Below, one piece after another: positions 34,667-44,316 of a stretch of 64,000 bases of DNA (position 1 is the first letter of the stretch; every line of letters begins with the position of its first letter). Source of the DNA: Gammaproteobacteria bacterium (GTDB lineage: Bacteria; Pseudomonadota; Gammaproteobacteria; Eutrophobiales; Eutrophobiaceae); assembly GCA_028279365.1 (NCBI GenBank), contig JANQNX010000009.1:62001-126000 (forward strand). The letters are read 5' to 3'. A program made the translations under genes and the position numbers. The notes beneath the pieces were generated by a model, which did not search any database, had not been told where the DNA came from, and saw only the letters and a program-made list of their open reading frames with translations.

Positions 34667-35767
34667 TTGAAGACGCAAACTATCCTGAAACGCCTCTTCC
34701 GAGATAGTCTCCCAAAGCCCATAGCTTTGCCTGAACGTCTCATAGGCATCATAAACTTTTTTAAATTCCGGATTAGCAGCTGCCTCTTCATCCAGGGTTT
34801 GTTGCGTCATTCTCTGTAGCTCCAATAACACCTCGTCAGGGAATGGCTGTATTTGTACGTTTTGTTTTGTGCGAAGTTCGGCTAATGCTTGTTGATTGTT
34901 AAATTCCATCTGCGCATAAATCCATTCGCTGGTAGCAGCAGCGGCAGTCTCAACAATTTTTTGCAGTTCCGGTGTCAAGGTTTGCCATTTATTGGAATTG
35001 ATCATTAATTCAAACACCGTACCGGGCTCATGCCATCCCGGGTAATAATAATAATTGGCGGCTCGGTTCAGACCCAAACGCATGTCGTGAAACGGTGCCA
35101 CCCATTCGGTCGCATCAATCGTACCGCGATCCAACGCAGTATAAATTTCACCACCAGCCATTAGTACCGGATTACCACCTGCTTTCTTCAATACTTTACC
35201 GCCAAGTCCGGGGATGCGCATACGCAGGCCTTTTAAATCCTCAACAGAATTGATCGGTTTATTGAACCAGCCACCCATCTGCACACCGGTATTGCCCATC
35301 GGAAAGGCAATCAAATTATAAGGCTGATAAATTTCTCGCCATAACTCCAACCCGCCGCCGTTGTACAACCAGGCATTCATGCCCTTTGCACTCATACCAA
35401 ACGGCACAGAGGAAAAGAATTGAGCAGCGGGAACGACTCCCGCCCAGTAGTAAGGCGAACCGTGGCCCATCTCGACCACACCGGATGATACTGCATCAAA
35501 CACTTGCAGCGCTGGTACTAGCTCACCACCAGCGTAAACCTGAATGTCCAAACGTCCGCTAGACATGGTCTTGACGTCATCGGCAAACTTTTCTGCGCCC
35601 TCCTGGAAGATAGGAAAATTTGCCGGCCACGTTGTCACCATTTTCCAGTTATAGGTTTTAGATAAATCGACACCAGTATTTCCTGCGCCTGTAGGCGTAG
35701 TATCACTACTGCAAGCGACAAGAAATAAAGCAGCAAAAAGTGAAAATAAAACATGCGTTTTGTACAT
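34664..35767 (-). CDS. dctP: TRAP transporter substrate-binding lipoprotein (DctP family)
   Basis: A 367-residue extracytoplasmic binding protein. The N-terminus FSLFAALFLVACSSDT has a lipobox ending at Cys19, unusual compared with the freely soluble DctP but known in the family. The TRAP signature includes KMVTTWPANFPIFQEGAEKF, the arginine-containing GLRMRIPGLGGKV that contacts the substrate carboxylate, and TALDRGTIDATEW. The small and large TRAP membrane subunits (DctQ, DctM) are not adjacent. The substrate is probably a carboxylic or keto acid by family; not defined here. Confidence 0.92.
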   Translation of the reverse strand: MYKTHVLFSLFAALFLVACSSDTTPTGAGNTGVDLSKTYNWKMVTTWPANFPIFQEGAEKFADDVKTMSSGRLDIQVYAGGELVPALQVFDAVSSGVVEMGHGSPYYWAGVVPAAQFFSSVPFGMSAKGMNAWLYNGGGLELWREIYQPYNLIAFPMGNTGVQMGGWFNKPINSVEDLKGLRMRIPGLGGKVLKKAGGNPVLMAGGEIYTALDRGTIDATEWVAPFHDMRLGLNRAANYYYYPGWHEPGTVFELMINSNKWQTLTPELQKIVETAAAATSEWIYAQMEFNNQQALAELRTKQNVQIQPFPDEVLLELQRMTQQTLDEEAAANPEFKKVYDAYETFRQSYGLWETISEEAFQDSLRLQ

Positions 35768-35810
35768 TGGTGTTCCCTGATTATGTTGCTATTAAAAAGG
35801 TAAAATTATA

Positions 35811-37973
35811 TTAGGCTGGGAGGAGGTTAGCGTAAGCAGCAACGAGCCACTTACAGCCCGCTTGCTCAAAGTTCACCTGAATACGCATATGGCCGCCACT
35901 GCCTTCCAAGTTTAACACCACACCCTCACCAAATCTGGCATGCGACACGCGCTGACCCAATGATAAGGTGCCATCAGCAGAACCACTTGTCTCGTGTTTA
36001 TTGAATAATGTCTCGGTCACGTTACCACCCAAACGTATATCGCTGAGTAGCTCCGAGGGAATCTCGTCAATAAATCGTGAAGGCTGGGGATAATAATCCG
36101 AACCATGTAAGCGCCTATGTTGGGCATGCGTCAATGTCAACTTATTACGCGCACGAGTAATACCGACATAACACAGTCGTCGCTCTTCTTCTAATTGGAT
36201 CAAATCTTCGCTACTGCGTTGATGAGGAAACAGACCTTCTTCCATACCCACCAGGAATACATCTGGGAATTCGAGGCCTTTAGCCGAATGCAAGGTCATC
36301 ATATGTACACAATCGGAACTGTCACTCGCTTGCATTTCGCCTGATTCTAATGCGGCATGCGCAAGAAAAGCCGACAGCGCATCCATTTCTGCCAGTTCTT
36401 CATCATCACCGATTTCAAATTCCTGCGCAGCGCTAACCAGTTCCTCCAGGTTTTCAATCCGCGCCAAAGCTTTCTCGCCCTTTTCTTTTTTGAAGTGTTC
36501 GATGAGACCGCTGGATTTTATGACTGCATCAACGTGTTTATCTAATGCTTCATTAGCCTCTGCCTGCTGCATCTGCCTGATCAATGCAATGAAGTGCTCC
36601 AATGCATTCAACGCGCGCGCGCTTAATAATTTGTGTTGAATGATATGCTCTGCTGCCTTCCACAATGAACATTGATCGCGACGAGCAGTTTGACGTAATT
36701 CATCCAGCGTACGATTACCAATACCCCGGGTCGGTGTATTAACAATACGCTCAAACGACGCATCATCATCCTGAAATCTTGCCAGCCGGACATAGGCGAG
36801 CGCATCTTTAATCTCAGCACGTTCATAGAAACGCATGCCGCCATAGACACGATACGGTATTCGCGCTTGCATTAACGCTTCTTCAATCACACGTGATTGC
36901 GCGCTAACGCGATAGAGTATGGCAAAATCATCAAACGCCTTACCTTGCTCCGGTGCCTGCTTGATATGATCGACCACGTAACGTGCTTCATCGGTTTCGT
37001 TATAGGCCATATAAATACCAATACGCTCACCGTCTTCACCATCAGTCCACAGGTCTTTGCCAAGTCGAGCATTGTTATTTGCGATCAGTTTATTTGCCGC
37101 TTTCAGTATGGTGGCAGTTGAGCGGTAATTCTGTTGCAGCTTAAATATTGTTACGTCAGAAAAATCGACTTCGAAGGCCTGCATGTTTTCTACTCTGGCG
37201 CCACGCCAGCTATAAATAGACTGATCGTCATCACCCACAGCAAATAAACTATTATTCTCCCCTACGAGTAAACGCAACCAGGCATATTGCAACGCGTTGG
37301 TATCCTGAAACTCGTCGGCTAACACATGTTTAAATCGATGTTGGTAATGTTCCCTGACCGCGCCATGATCACGAAACAGCTCAAATGTTCGCAGTAACAA
37401 CTCGGCAAAGTCCACCAGACCGGAACGCTCACAGGTGTCCTGATAGGTCTGGTAGATCTGTTTCATTTGTGCCGTAGTCATATCACCATGATCATCAATA
37501 TGCTTCGGTCGCAGGCCTTCATCTTTTCTGGCATTAATAAACCACTGCGCTTCGCGCGGCGGATATTGCGACTCATCCAACTGCATACTGCGAATCACCC
37601 GGCGTATCATGCGATATTGATCGTCACTATCCAATATCTGGAAACTCTCTGGTAGACCCGCCTCCTGCCAATGCGCACGGAGTAGGCGATGTGACAAACC
37701 ATGAAATGTCCCAACCCACATGCCGCGCACGGATTGCCCTAGCAAGACTTCGATTCGGGAGCGCATTTCGGCTGCGGCTTTATTGGTAAACGTCACCGCC
37801 AGGATGCTGTACGGTGACGCCTGTCCGGTTTCGATGTACCAGGCGATACGATGCACCAGGACCCGGGTTTTACCACTGCCGGCACCTGCCAATACCAGTA
37901 TATTACCCGTTGGCGCAGCGACGGCTTCGCGCTGTTCACTGTTGAGGGTATCGAGAATATGGGAAACATCCAT
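35811..37973 (-). CDS. uvrD: DNA helicase II UvrD
   Basis: A superfamily I 3'-5' DNA helicase acting in nucleotide-excision and mismatch repair. The start at ATG 37973 (MDVSHILDTLNSEQREAVAAP) gives 720 residues, the length of E. coli UvrD. Motifs are intact: GAGSGKTRVLVHRIAW (motif I), DEFQDTNALQ (motif II), GDDDQSIYSWRGA (III), and the late TLHSAKGLEFPDVF and RRLCYVGITRARNKL. The C-terminal SHARFGEGVVLNLEGSG region is the UvrD Tudor-like tail. Single-gene unit, divergent from pmbA. Confidence 0.96.
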   Translation of the reverse strand: MDVSHILDTLNSEQREAVAAPTGNILVLAGAGSGKTRVLVHRIAWYIETGQASPYSILAVTFTNKAAAEMRSRIEVLLGQSVRGMWVGTFHGLSHRLLRAHWQEAGLPESFQILDSDDQYRMIRRVIRSMQLDESQYPPREAQWFINARKDEGLRPKHIDDHGDMTTAQMKQIYQTYQDTCERSGLVDFAELLLRTFELFRDHGAVREHYQHRFKHVLADEFQDTNALQYAWLRLLVGENNSLFAVGDDDQSIYSWRGARVENMQAFEVDFSDVTIFKLQQNYRSTATILKAANKLIANNNARLGKDLWTDGEDGERIGIYMAYNETDEARYVVDHIKQAPEQGKAFDDFAILYRVSAQSRVIEEALMQARIPYRVYGGMRFYERAEIKDALAYVRLARFQDDDASFERIVNTPTRGIGNRTLDELRQTARRDQCSLWKAAEHIIQHKLLSARALNALEHFIALIRQMQQAEANEALDKHVDAVIKSSGLIEHFKKEKGEKALARIENLEELVSAAQEFEIGDDEELAEMDALSAFLAHAALESGEMQASDSSDCVHMMTLHSAKGLEFPDVFLVGMEEGLFPHQRSSEDLIQLEEERRLCYVGITRARNKLTLTHAQHRRLHGSDYYPQPSRFIDEIPSELLSDIRLGGNVTETLFNKHETSGSADGTLSLGQRVSHARFGEGVVLNLEGSGGHMRIQVNFEQAGCKWLVAAYANLLPA

Positions 37974-38074
37974 GGAACGGATTGTACGCAAATGTATCTG
38001 ACTATTAAATTGTTACTCATCGTAACAACAGCAAATGATAGAATAGCTTTAAATCCTAATTTTACGATTCATAT

Positions 38075-39424
38075 ATGGAAGCAATCAGTACTACCAGTCT
38101 TACTGACAGTCGAGATGAACTGGAAGCTATTATTGATCATGTTCTTAAACAGGCGACGACACTGGGGGCCACTGCTGCAGAGGCAGACATAGGAGTCGGG
38201 ACCGGTTTGTCTGCCAATGTGCGTAAGGGCGAGATCGATAAGCTGGAATTCGAACGCGACAAAGGTTTAGGTGTTACCCTGTTTCTGGACGGACAAAAAG
38301 GCAACGCCAGCACATCTGATTTTAGTCAGGAAGCACTAACCACGACGGTTGAGGCCGCTTACAACATCGCTCGTTTCGCCAGCAAAGATGAATATGCGGG
38401 CCTGGTTGAAAAAGACTTAATCGCCAAGACAGTACCCGAACTCGATCTTTACCACCCTTGGTCAATCGCACCGGAAGCCGCTATCGACATGGCTATTAGC
38501 TGTGAACAAATGGCGTTTGATCAAGATGCACGTATTAATAACTCTGACGGCACCACAGTCAATACCTATTCCGGTATTAATCTTTATGGCAATACGCAGG
38601 GTTTTATCAATGGCTGGAGCTGGTCAACGCATAGCATCGATTGCACCGTGATCGCTGAGGACGCATCAGGCAAACAACGAGACGGATGGTACAGCAAAGC
38701 CCGGGATTATCGGGATTTACAAAGCCTGCAATCGATTAGTCAGGAAGCAGCGAAAAGAACCCTGGACAGATTAGGCGCTAAAAAGATTAGCACACGTCAG
38801 GCGCCGGTTATTTTCGAAGCACCAGTGGCATCCGGGCTATTCTCTGCATTGGTTTCAGCTATCTCGGGCGGCAGCCTCTATCGCCGTGCCAGTTTTTTAC
38901 TGGATAAGAAAGGCGAAAAAATATTCGCTGATGGCGTCACGATCAGTGAACAACCGCATTTGAAAAAAGCACTGGGAAGCGCACCGTTTGACAATGATGG
39001 GGTGGCAACCAAAACCCATGACATTGTTAAAGACGGTGTGCTGATGGACTATGTGCTGAGTGGTTATGCCGCCAGACGACTCGGCTTGCAAACGACAGGT
39101 AATGCCGGCGGGGTGCATAACCTGGTCATCAAACCCAGCAACAACTCGTTGTCGGACATGATAAAAGCAATGGGCAGCGGTTTGTTAATCACCGATATGA
39201 TCGGTTTTGGTGTAAACCAGGTAACCGGTGATTACTCGCGTGGCGCGTCCGGTTATTGGATAGAAAACGGTGAGTTGGCTTTTCCAGTTGAAGAAATTAC
39301 CGTCGCCGGAAATTTGATCGAGATGTATCAACAGATTGCATTAATCGGCAATGATGTTGATCCTCGCGGCAATATTTTAACGGGCTCGGTAATGATCGAA
39401 AACATGACTATCGCTGGTGAGTAA
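38075..39424 (+). CDS. pmbA: Metalloprotease PmbA/TldE
   Basis: PmbA (TldE) forms with TldD a heterodimeric metalloprotease that matures peptides such as microcin B17 and degrades unfolded CcdA. The 449-residue protein shows TldE-type segments, including ADIGVGTGLSANVRKGEIDKLEF and the C-terminal GVNQVTGDYSRGASGYWIENGE with FPVEEITVAGNL. TldE lacks the HExxxH zinc site found in TldD, and none is seen here. tldD is not in the window. The MoxR operon begins 8 bases later. Confidence 0.94.
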   Translation: MEAISTTSLTDSRDELEAIIDHVLKQATTLGATAAEADIGVGTGLSANVRKGEIDKLEFERDKGLGVTLFLDGQKGNASTSDFSQEALTTTVEAAYNIARFASKDEYAGLVEKDLIAKTVPELDLYHPWSIAPEAAIDMAISCEQMAFDQDARINNSDGTTVNTYSGINLYGNTQGFINGWSWSTHSIDCTVIAEDASGKQRDGWYSKARDYRDLQSLQSISQEAAKRTLDRLGAKKISTRQAPVIFEAPVASGLFSALVSAISGGSLYRRASFLLDKKGEKIFADGVTISEQPHLKKALGSAPFDNDGVATKTHDIVKDGVLMDYVLSGYAARRLGLQTTGNAGGVHNLVIKPSNNSLSDMIKAMGSGLLITDMIGFGVNQVTGDYSRGASGYWIENGELAFPVEEITVAGNLIEMYQQIALIGNDVDPRGNILTGSVMIENMTIAGE

Positions 39425-39432
39425 TTTGTTTA

Positions 39433-40374
39433 ATGAATATTAAAGAAGACATCAACGACAGCAGCATCAACAAACTTAACCAAGCGATTGATACTGTCAG
39501 CCATATCATTCTTGGCAAAGAGATGGCCATCCGACTGACGCTAACCTGCATATTAGCCCGCGGACATATTCTGATCGAAGACACACCCGGGGTGGGTAAA
39601 ACAACGCTATCTCATGCCATTGCGGCGGTTCTTGGCCTAAGCTACCAACGCATTCAATTTACCAGTGACTTGTTGCCGGCAGACATACTTGGTGTATCTG
39701 TCTATAACCGTGAAAATGAGGCGTTCGAGTTTCATCCGGGCCCTATCTTTTCCAATTTAATACTTGCTGACGAGATCAATCGTGCGACACCAAGAACACA
39801 AAGTGCATTGCTGGAAGCAATGGCCGAGTACCAGGTCACAATAGAAGCCGAAACAAGAAAGTTAAGTCTGCCTTTTTTCGTCATCGCGACGCAAAACCCG
39901 AATAATCAGGTCGGCACATTTCCCTTGCCGGAATCACAGCTGGATCGATTTCTGATGCAGATTGATTTAGGCTACCCGGATGCCAAGGCCGAAAGACAAT
40001 TATTGATTGGTGAAGATCGTCGTCGTCTTATTGGAGACGTACGAAGTGTATTCAATGCAGAAGAATTAATTCGGCTGCAAAATCAGGTCGAATCAATTCA
40101 AACGGCAGACGCGATACTCGATTATTTACAGGACATACTGGAATTCAGTCGTAACTCGGGAAACTATACCCAGGGTCTTTCACCGCGAGCAGGCCTGGCC
40201 ATATTGCATGCCGCTAAAGCCTGGGCATTATTACATTCTCATTCAATTGTGTTACCAGAAGACATTCAGGCAATCCTGCCCAGTGTCATTGGCCATCGTT
40301 TAAACTATGCTGGTGAAGACAATCATAATCTGACACCGGCACAGCATCTCATTCAACACGTCGCTATTCCCTGA
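39433..40374 (+). CDS. MoxR-family AAA+ ATPase
   Basis: A 313-residue AAA+ ATPase of the MoxR group, thought to act as chaperone for proteins with MIDAS or related folds. Walker A is EDTPGVGKTTLSHAI near residues 49-63, Walker B LILADEINRATP, and sensor I VIATQNPNNQVG. It starts a three-gene unit with a DUF58 protein and a transglutaminase-like protein, a gene set that is widely conserved in this order. Confidence 0.92.
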   Translation: MNIKEDINDSSINKLNQAIDTVSHIILGKEMAIRLTLTCILARGHILIEDTPGVGKTTLSHAIAAVLGLSYQRIQFTSDLLPADILGVSVYNRENEAFEFHPGPIFSNLILADEINRATPRTQSALLEAMAEYQVTIEAETRKLSLPFFVIATQNPNNQVGTFPLPESQLDRFLMQIDLGYPDAKAERQLLIGEDRRRLIGDVRSVFNAEELIRLQNQVESIQTADAILDYLQDILEFSRNSGNYTQGLSPRAGLAILHAAKAWALLHSHSIVLPEDIQAILPSVIGHRLNYAGEDNHNLTPAQHLIQHVAIP

Positions 40375-40381
40375 TTGATTT

Positions 40382-41365
40382 ATGTCGACATCGGTCGTAC
40401 TGGAACGTAGTCGGACTGATTCAGGCCCTCTGTCGCAGCAAGCAACGGAGCGAAAACGCGTTTATATTTTACCGACTGCACAAGGCTTATTATATGGCGT
40501 GATGTTAATCGTCATGTTGCTTGGTGCTATTAACTACAACAACAGTATGGCATTCATGCTTTGTTTCCTGTTGGCCAGTCTTGCTATTGTTTGCATGCTA
40601 CACACTTATCGTAATCTAAACGGACTGGTTGTCACGACGAACAATGCAGCGCCGGTATTTGCCGGGCAGCAGTCCATATTTCCACTGCTTGTCTACAACC
40701 CTGAACAACGCGATCGTTTCTCTTTATCAATCTCACAGCAAAAACATATCCGACAGTTTTTTCGCCGTTCTGATATTACCGCCGAAGTCACTTGCAGTCC
40801 CATCATGCAAAAACATACCAGTGTTGACTTCCCTTTAGAAACAAAACAGCGGGGACACATCAGGCTCGGCAAATTAAAAATAGAATCTCGTTTCCCACTG
40901 GGTATCTTTACCGCCTGGTCTTATTTAGAGACAAATGAGACAGGCCTGGTATATCCGACAGCAACGGGTAAGACGCAGTTACCGCGTGCAACCGTGACCG
41001 GCGAAGAAGACAAAACCGGATTAATGAGTGGTAGCGATGACTTCAGTGGATTCAGAAAATATCAACCCGGCGATGCCGTTAATTCCATCGTCTGGAAGGC
41101 TTACGCAAGAGAACAGGGTTTGCTGATAAAACAGTTCAGCGGCAAAGGTTCGGAAAAACTTATCTTCAGCTGGGAACAAGTGATGGATCTGGCTACTATC
41201 GAGGCTCGCTTATCGCAGTTATGCCTGTGGATTTTAATTGCTGATAAAGCCAGCATTCGCTACGGGCTGAACATACCCGGCGTTTCGATCAATGAATCCA
41301 TGGGCAGGGAACATCAACACCGCTGCCTGGAGCAATTAGCGACATTCGGGACAGCCCATGCCTAA
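40382..41365 (+). CDS. DUF58 membrane protein
   Basis: A 327-residue protein with two closely spaced N-terminal membrane helices (about residues 33-72) and a cytoplasmic or periplasmic domain with the DUF58 signature DFSGFRKYQPGDAVNSIVWKAYAREQGLLIKQF. DUF58 proteins are usually partners of MoxR ATPases, here directly upstream. Its 3' end overlaps the next gene by 8 bases, arguing for translational coupling. Confidence 0.9.
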   Translation: MSTSVVLERSRTDSGPLSQQATERKRVYILPTAQGLLYGVMLIVMLLGAINYNNSMAFMLCFLLASLAIVCMLHTYRNLNGLVVTTNNAAPVFAGQQSIFPLLVYNPEQRDRFSLSISQQKHIRQFFRRSDITAEVTCSPIMQKHTSVDFPLETKQRGHIRLGKLKIESRFPLGIFTAWSYLETNETGLVYPTATGKTQLPRATVTGEEDKTGLMSGSDDFSGFRKYQPGDAVNSIVWKAYAREQGLLIKQFSGKGSEKLIFSWEQVMDLATIEARLSQLCLWILIADKASIRYGLNIPGVSINESMGREHQHRCLEQLATFGTAHA

Positions 41366-43349
41366 AATAGAATTAAGTCTTGATAAGCTTGTCTGTTTGT
41401 CCGTCGGTATATTGCTGGCCGGCCTGCCGCACTGGCCAAGACTTCCGTTCTGGATTCCAGCAATACACCTGTTGCTAATAGCCGGTCGACTTTATCTGCC
41501 ATACAAACAAAAAAAATTCTGGCAAACACAACGATCACTGATTGGGCTGGCTCGAATCCTGATCATGATCGTCGGGGTCATCGGCGTTTACACCACTTAT
41601 GGCACCCTGACTGGTCGCGACGTCGGTATCACGCTGCTGGTGTTATTGTCCTCGTTAAAGATATTGGAGAGTCAGACACAACGCGATTTTTATGTCTGTG
41701 CTTATCTTGGTTATTTTCTGGTTATCACAAATTTTTTCTACGAACAAACCATACCGACTGTGATCTATATGTTCGTCATTACCACAATAATGACGGCCTG
41801 TTTAATCGGCTTTAATGATATCAATAAACGGTTTAACCCGATTCAACTGATCAAACTCTCAAGCACATTGCTGGTACAGTCTGTGCCGCTATTACTAATC
41901 ATGTTTATCCTGTTTCCAAGAGTAAACGGTCCATTGTGGGGCTTACCGGAAGATGCATTAACGGCTGTTACCGGTATCGACGATCAAATGTCACCTGGCT
42001 CGATCAGCAAACTGGTACAGTCATCAGAAGTCGCTTTTCGAGTGAGTTTTGCCGGCGACATACCAGAACAATCAAATTTATATTGGCGCGGGCCTGTGTT
42101 ATGGCAAACCGACGGTAGAAAATGGACACACGGTACCAGTCAAAACAGACTTAATTCTAAGTCAGTCGTATTTTCTGGAGACAGCACAAGATACGAGTTG
42201 ATGTTGGAGCCAACCAATAAAAAATGGATATTCGCACTTGAATTACTGAATGACGCACCGGCTGACGCTTACCTGACTCAAGACTATCAGTTAAAAACCG
42301 GCAAGGCGATTCAGGCACGTAAGGCTTACCAGTTAGAAAGCTATACCAGCTATCAGTTAAATGAATTATCTGAAGATGCCCTTGTGCGGGCATTAGCATT
42401 ACCCGAAACAAGTCATATAAAAAGCCGGGACTTCGCCGATCAACTAAGGCAACAATACCAAACACCAGAGGAGATTATTCAGGCGATATTAAACTGGTTT
42501 CAACAAAACGCCTTTATTTACACGTTAAAACCACCGTTGTTAACGGGTGACAGTATTGATGAGTTTCTATTCAATACACGACAGGGCTTTTGTGAACACT
42601 ATGCAGCAGCATTTACCGTACTGATGCGCTCATCAGGGATCCCTGCCAGAGTCGTAACAGGCTATTTGGGCGGGGAGATTAATCCGGTGGGTGATTTCTT
42701 AGTCGTGCGACAATACCACGCTCATGCTTGGGCGGAGGTATGGTTAAAAAATAAGGGTTGGGTACGTATTGATCCGACTGCGGTTATCTCCCCGGAACGC
42801 GTGGATCAAGGTATAGAGAATGCCATCCCGGAAGCCGTTATTGATGTCCCATTTGTTTTAAAAAACAACTCAACACTATCAAGCCTGTGGCAACGTGTCA
42901 GACGCTCGCTAGATACGTTAAATTATCAATGGTCACAATGGGTGCTGGGTTACGGACCCGAGCGACAACAGCAATTACTTAACATGCTAGGTTTAAAAGC
43001 GGTAGACTGGAAGAGCCTGACAATATTGTTGTTTATTATGTTAGGTGGCAGTATCTTGTTACTGGGTCTGTTTTTGTTAGTCAAACAGCCAAAAGCAAGC
43101 GACCCTGCAAAAAGATACTACAACAAGTTTTGCAGTAAGCTGGCAAAAAAAGGATTCATCAGACAAGCGCATGAAGGACCGATTGATTATGCAAACCGCG
43201 TCATTAACTCCCAACAACATCTCGCCGGTGATGTCGAAATGATCACTCGTCTTTACGTCGCGATCAGGTATCGATCAGAAGCAGACAAGCTGGCTGAATT
43301 GAAACAGGCAGTAAACACATTCGTATTTAGCCGCAGTCATTCCAACTAG
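41358..43349 (+). CDS. DUF3488/transglutaminase-like membrane protein (TgpA-like)
   Basis: A 663-residue protein related to Pseudomonas TgpA. Six or so N-terminal membrane helices (residues about 10-190) precede a periplasmic transglutaminase-like domain and a further helix near residue 555-577. The catalytic triad is visible: Cys in RQGFCEHYAAAFTVLMRSSG, His in QYHAHAWAEVWL and Asp in RIDPTAV. The role may be in envelope peptide cross-linking; TgpA is essential in Pseudomonas. It completes the MoxR-DUF58-TgpA operon. Confidence 0.9.
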   Translation: MPKIELSLDKLVCLSVGILLAGLPHWPRLPFWIPAIHLLLIAGRLYLPYKQKKFWQTQRSLIGLARILIMIVGVIGVYTTYGTLTGRDVGITLLVLLSSLKILESQTQRDFYVCAYLGYFLVITNFFYEQTIPTVIYMFVITTIMTACLIGFNDINKRFNPIQLIKLSSTLLVQSVPLLLIMFILFPRVNGPLWGLPEDALTAVTGIDDQMSPGSISKLVQSSEVAFRVSFAGDIPEQSNLYWRGPVLWQTDGRKWTHGTSQNRLNSKSVVFSGDSTRYELMLEPTNKKWIFALELLNDAPADAYLTQDYQLKTGKAIQARKAYQLESYTSYQLNELSEDALVRALALPETSHIKSRDFADQLRQQYQTPEEIIQAILNWFQQNAFIYTLKPPLLTGDSIDEFLFNTRQGFCEHYAAAFTVLMRSSGIPARVVTGYLGGEINPVGDFLVVRQYHAHAWAEVWLKNKGWVRIDPTAVISPERVDQGIENAIPEAVIDVPFVLKNNSTLSSLWQRVRRSLDTLNYQWSQWVLGYGPERQQQLLNMLGLKAVDWKSLTILLFIMLGGSILLLGLFLLVKQPKASDPAKRYYNKFCSKLAKKGFIRQAHEGPIDYANRVINSQQHLAGDVEMITRLYVAIRYRSEADKLAELKQAVNTFVFSRSHSN

Positions 43350-43354
43350 CGCTA

Positions 43355-44311
43355 ATGGACGACTCGTTTAAATTATCGATAACAGATATTAAACAGCAGA
43401 CGCTGTTTAATAACGTCGATATTGATCAGATTTTTCCTCTGATGAGAGACTGTAAAATACTTCATCTGGATAAAGGTGAACGACTGGTTGATACCAAGCA
43501 AATTAGTAAACATATTTATCTGATCATTTCCGGAAGCTTTAATGTCGAGCTGATAGGCGAAACACCTGAAACAGTGGTAGAGCTCAACCAAGGTGATAGT
43601 TTTGGTGAAGTCACCATTTTTAACCAGCAACCAGCAGTCACTACTGTCTCTGCAAAAGAAGCCTCACGTGTGGCCATACTTGACGAGTCGCTGGTATGGA
43701 AATTGGCCGAACAATCACATAGCTTTTCTCTTAACATGCTAAAAATCATATCGAGCCGGCTGCAACACGGTAATTCTGTCATTGATAAACTTGACGCATT
43801 ACTGAAACAGTTCGAACACAATGCAACCATTGATTCACTCACCAGCCTCTATAACCGGCGTTGGCTGGATTCAATGCTGGAACGTATCATGCGTCGCTGT
43901 TATCAAAACGAAGAACCGCTATCCATTCTGATGTTGGACATCGATAACTTTAAGGCATACAACGATATCAATGGTCACCTTGCCGGCGATGTCGCACTTC
44001 GCACCATTTCTCAACTCATCGTGCAACATCTGCGCCCTGAGGACCCACTCACTCGCTATGGCGGCGAAGAACTGTTAGCGATTTTACCCGGCTTAAATGT
44101 CGGTGAAGCAGCGACGATTGCAGATAGATTACGAAATATCATTAAACAAGCAGACATCATTAATTCCGAACAAACACCGCTTCCCGGTATTACCGTATCC
44201 ATCGGTGTTGCGGAAATGGCCAACTGCGACGCGCCGAAAAAACTGATCGATGTGGCGGATAAAAATCTCTACCGCGCTAAACATGAAGGCAAGGATAAAG
44301 TTTGTTATTGA
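43355..44311 (+). CDS. Cyclic-nucleotide-binding-domain/GGDEF protein
   Basis: A 318-residue cytoplasmic signalling protein. The N-terminal cNMP-binding domain (residues about 20-140) includes ISGSFNVELIG and LNQGDSFGEVTIFNQQPA, although the phosphate-binding loop lacks the classic RA(A/S) arginine. The GGDEF domain starts at DSLTSLYNRRWLDSM. Its signature is GGEEL instead of GGEEF (RYGGEELLAILPG), with an RPED I-site five residues before. Whether it is an active cyclase is uncertain because of the F-to-L change. It follows the TgpA-like gene by 5 bases and is convergent with msbA, with only 5 bases between. Confidence 0.85.
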   Translation: MDDSFKLSITDIKQQTLFNNVDIDQIFPLMRDCKILHLDKGERLVDTKQISKHIYLIISGSFNVELIGETPETVVELNQGDSFGEVTIFNQQPAVTTVSAKEASRVAILDESLVWKLAEQSHSFSLNMLKIISSRLQHGNSVIDKLDALLKQFEHNATIDSLTSLYNRRWLDSMLERIMRRCYQNEEPLSILMLDIDNFKAYNDINGHLAGDVALRTISQLIVQHLRPEDPLTRYGGEELLAILPGLNVGEAATIADRLRNIIKQADIINSEQTPLPGITVSIGVAEMANCDAPKKLIDVADKNLYRAKHEGKDKVCY

Positions 44312-44316
44312 TCTTC

